A stretch of DNA of 64,000 bases from Magnolia sinica (lineage: Eukaryota > Streptophyta > Magnoliopsida > Magnoliales > Magnoliaceae). Below are positions 61,070-64,000 of the stretch, piece after piece. Every line of letters begins with the position of its first letter. Within the stretch, counting starts at the first letter, position 1. The notes under the pieces are model-generated. The model was not told the DNA's origin, made no database searches, and saw nothing but the letters and a program-made list of their open reading frames with translations. The stretch spans positions 74,768,177 to 74,832,176 of the forward strand of contig NC_080582.1 of the NCBI RefSeq assembly GCF_029962835.1. Reading direction: 5' to 3'. The translations under genes and the position numbers were made by a program.

Positions 61070-63407
61070 TTTCTTTTCTTTTTATTTTGAAGAGTGAGAA
61101 TTTTTATTAAGAAGCACGCCGGCAAAAGAAGCAGGCAAAAAAAAAAAGAAGAAGAAGAAGAAGAAGACCCAACTCTCCCAAGAAAAATGGAGCCAAAGCT
61201 CGAACTATAAGAACCATTACAAAGCGGACCATTCCGACAACATGACAGTTGTTCCCATCAGCACAGCATAAAGGGATCGAGACTGGTTATGAAAGCCTTC
61301 AATTTCTCTCGCCCTAGATGGACCACCAAATCGCAGGCAAAGTCAATCCCCATCTCAAGGAAAGCTACTTTCCCCCTCCTACCCCAATGCCATTCCCATT
61401 AGAGGTCCCTCATGGTGTATGGCATTGCCCAAGCCACCCCGTGGGCTGCTAGGAACCAGTCCCATAACTTTTGAACGAACGCACAACACATGAACAGGTG
61501 GTCAACTGTTTATGCATCTTGCTCACACATACAACGCATGTTCAGAATAATCAAAGATCTTTTTTGGGGATTATCAATCGTTAATATCCTCTTGCGTCCT
61601 ACCAACCACATGAATGCTGTTACTTTAGCAGTAGCTCTGTAAAACCAGAAGTGAGAGGCATGTGTTTCAGAAGAGTCGGTACTATTGGCCTGAAGCATCG
61701 AATAGAAAGATTTGACCAAAAACCTCCCTAAGCTAAGCATGAGCCATACCATAGAATCAGATTCCCCAGCTGGGGCTGCAAGCTGCAAGCACTGAAGGAG
61801 AGAAATCAAAGTCAGTCTTATCTTCTGCAAGGTTCCTTCTGCACGTAGGCATCCAAACTATCGCCAAACCACCAAAGGAGTAGCAGTCAATCACCCTCAA
61901 ATCGGCAATGGCGCAAGAGATGCCAGGTAAGGGAAATTTGTGCTCAACGGCCCATTGCCCCACCATGTATCCTCCCAAAATCTGGTTTTAGATCTGTCCC
62001 CTACTGAAAAGGACACCTTTCCAGAATACATCCGTAAGAGACATCACTGATCTCCAAACAAAGGAAGCCCTATACAGAGCAATCTCTTCGTATGCCATCC
62101 CCCGTCCTAAAGCCCATACTTGGCAGCAATGATTTTGCACCAGGAACCACCAATTTCCGGGGCGAACTGCCATAACCATTTTCCAAGAAGAGCTGAATTC
62201 ATGCTTTCAAGGACCCGCATACCTGCCCGGCCTTCAGCAACATGTTTACAAACCTCCTCCCACTTCAATAGGTGGAACTTGAAACTTCCTACGACTCCCT
62301 TCCAAAGAAAATCCTGTCTTAACTTTTCAAGTCTCACTAGCACCCTTTGGCCGGGCAGGCATGCGGGTCCCATGTTAGAAGTATATGGGCATGTTAGAAA
62401 AAGCTGCCTTAATCAAGGTTAGTCGACCTCCTAAAGAGAGATATCGACTCTTCCATTTGGACGGTTTGCTATCAATCCTTTCTATCACCTTATCCCATAG
62501 GTGAATTGCAGGTTTGCTGATGCATAATGGAAGCCCCAAATAATATGAAGAGAAAGACCCAACCTTACAACCGAAGAAGGAAGCTAGGCTAGACAACTCA
62601 TCATTAGAAACATGCACTCCAAGGATTTCGCTTTTTCCCACATTAATCTTCAGCCTGGAAACCGCCTCAAAACACAATCACTTTCTGCAGGTTGTCCACC
62701 ATAACTGGATCCGCTTCTGAAAATATAATTGTATCATCTGCAAACTGAAGGTGCAAAACCGGCGCCGCCACCCTGGTCGACTGAAAGCCTCTAAAGAGAC
62801 CCGTCTCTTGCCCTTTGGCTAGCATCTGCCACCACATTGAAGAGATAAGGAGACAAGTGATCTCCTTGTCTAAGACCCCTAGAGGATTTGAAAAATCCTT
62901 TGGGGGATCTGTTAACTAGCACCAAGAAGGAACTGGATCTGACACAAATCTGTGTCCAATGTCTCCATTTGGCTCCAAAACCCATTCTGGTTAGCAAGTA
63001 ATCCAGAAATTCCCATTCTAAGTGATTGTAGGCTTTCTCCACATCTAACTAACAAACTATCCTTGGCTTCTTTTGTTTGTAATGAGAGCCAATGCCCTCC
63101 TGGGCAATCAGGGTTGTATCCAGAATTTCTCTACCCCCCACAAAGGCTCCTTGATTAGGGGAAATAATGCTATCCATCACTTTCTTGAGTATCGTTGCAA
63201 GCACCTTAGGGAGAATTTTGTACGGGCTTCCTATTAAGATGATTGGTCTGAAGTCTTTCAACCCTTCCGCACCTTCAATCTTTGGGATGAGGGCAATAAA
63301 GGTGGAGCCCAACTCGAGCAAAAAGCACCCTTCTTGAGAAAAAAAATCCTGGAGAAAGTCCATCACATCCTTTGGGATACGGGCAAATAAAGGTGGCACC
63401 CAACTCA
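61070..63407 (-). mobile_element. L1-type LINE, 5'-truncated, with 13-bp target duplication
   Basis: Reading the minus strand from 63407: reverse transcriptase motifs FRPIILIGSPYKILPKVLA, NQGAFVGGREILDTTLIAQE, RGLRQGDHLSPYLFN and catalytic FADDTIIF (62744-62721), then a CTLRAGMRVLESMN-type connection region and the zf-RVT region with FWFYRATAKVTAFMWL near 61,600. It ends in an A-rich tail (minus strand, about 61,095-61,070). A perfect 13-bp duplication gattgctactact flanks it (61057-61069, 63408-63420). The endonuclease half is missing, and the frame has a few stops and shifts, so it cannot move by itself. Sits in the PLMT intron. Confidence 0.9.
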
Positions 63408-63424
63408 GATTGCTACTACTGTAA

Positions 63425-64000
63425 AGTTTGACAGAGAAAAACTATTTAGAATGTTCAAATTTTGCAAGGATGTTCGTTGGTGGTAAATGGAAACTGGGTT
63501 ATCTAGATGGTAAAGCTGTGAAGACATCAGTAGATGACTCAGCATTTGGAGACTAGGAGGCTGACAATATGATTGTTATATCATGGTTACTTGACATGAT
63601 ATACTTTTTTTTTTTGAAAGAAACTTGACATGATGTACTGTGAAACTGCAAAAGAAATATGGGATTCTATTGCAGCGTTGTACTCTCAAAAGAAAAACAT
63701 GGCTAAGTCATCACATTCCTCAGGGTGAAAAATCCATGGGTGACCATGGCATTACTGTAAGGAGAATGTGGCTTGAGTTAAGAAATCAGCAACCTATAAG
63801 GGCATGTTGTGATAAAGAACGCAGAACTGAAATTGAAGAACATATATTTGATTTAATGGCTGGCCTTATACAAGTCTAAGACTACTTGTACTCAGATTCT
63901 TAGTAGGGATTCTCTTTTGTCACCTGGTACAGTTTCCTCATACAGCCAGAAGAGAGTCGTCAGAAAGTAATGCTTGTTGTAGATATTATTGTTCCAGAAC
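63425..64000 (+). mobile_element. Copia gag fossil, runs off the window
   Basis: The plus strand shows a plant Copia gag pattern: GGKWKLGYLDGKAVKTS, then ADNMIVISWLLDMI, a TAKEIWDSIAALYSQKKNMA-like segment and EEHIFDLMAGL. It is broken in several places, and no LTR is seen in the window. The L1 LINE inserted directly upstream of it. Confidence 0.75.

Overview
The window is eukaryotic nuclear DNA from a flowering plant. Its genes have spliced exons with GT/AG borders, it holds plant LTR retrotransposons, hAT and Tourist-type DNA elements, LINEs and a SINE, and the encoded proteins resemble plant families. A very abundant GTGGGCC/GGCCCAC-rich repeat recalls woody magnoliid genomes (Magnolia, Liriodendron or laurel relatives); that placement is my inference and is not proven by the sequence.

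Four host genes are supported. (1) 619-9840, plus strand: the last three exons of a leucine aminopeptidase (peptidase M17), separated by an 8-kb intron full of transposons. (2) About 11,890-20,150, plus strand: a complete gene for V-ATPase subunit G (110 residues, coding exons 16235-16322, 17497-17597 and 18075-18218), with an inferred 5' UTR exon and a long 3' UTR. (3) 36662 down to 22175, minus strand: a complete seven-exon gene for a 510-residue secretory PLD3/PLD4-like phospholipase-D-family protein, whose introns hold nested hAT elements, RTE LINE relics and MITEs. (4) 59741-59492, minus strand: the last exon of phospholipid N-methyltransferase (PLMT), whose remaining exons must lie beyond position 64000. 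These are unrelated housekeeping-type genes and do not form a pathway unit.

The rest is mobile-element strata. From 36.7 to 39.9 kb are four quasi-palindromic repeats and one SINE. From 39,900 to 47,496 is a nearly intact-length but broken Copia retrotransposon with 98% identical LTRs and a perfect 5-bp target duplication. From 49,178 to 56,613 are two 3-kb solo LTRs of one Ty3/Gypsy-like family with a repeat array between them. From 57.2 to 59.3 kb are an hAT MITE, a second MITE and a tandem repeat. From 61,070 to 63,407 is a 5'-truncated L1-type LINE with a perfect 13-bp target duplication, followed by a Copia gag fossil running off the end.

I found no bacterial-style operon, CRISPR array, rRNA or tRNA gene, and no clearly new biochemical system. 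The most unusual material is a family of 300-570-bp elements whose two halves are near reverse complements (at least a dozen copies, several nested inside other transposons, one abutting the subunit G promoter), and an Asp-to-Asn change in the second HKD motif of the PLD3/4-like protein.
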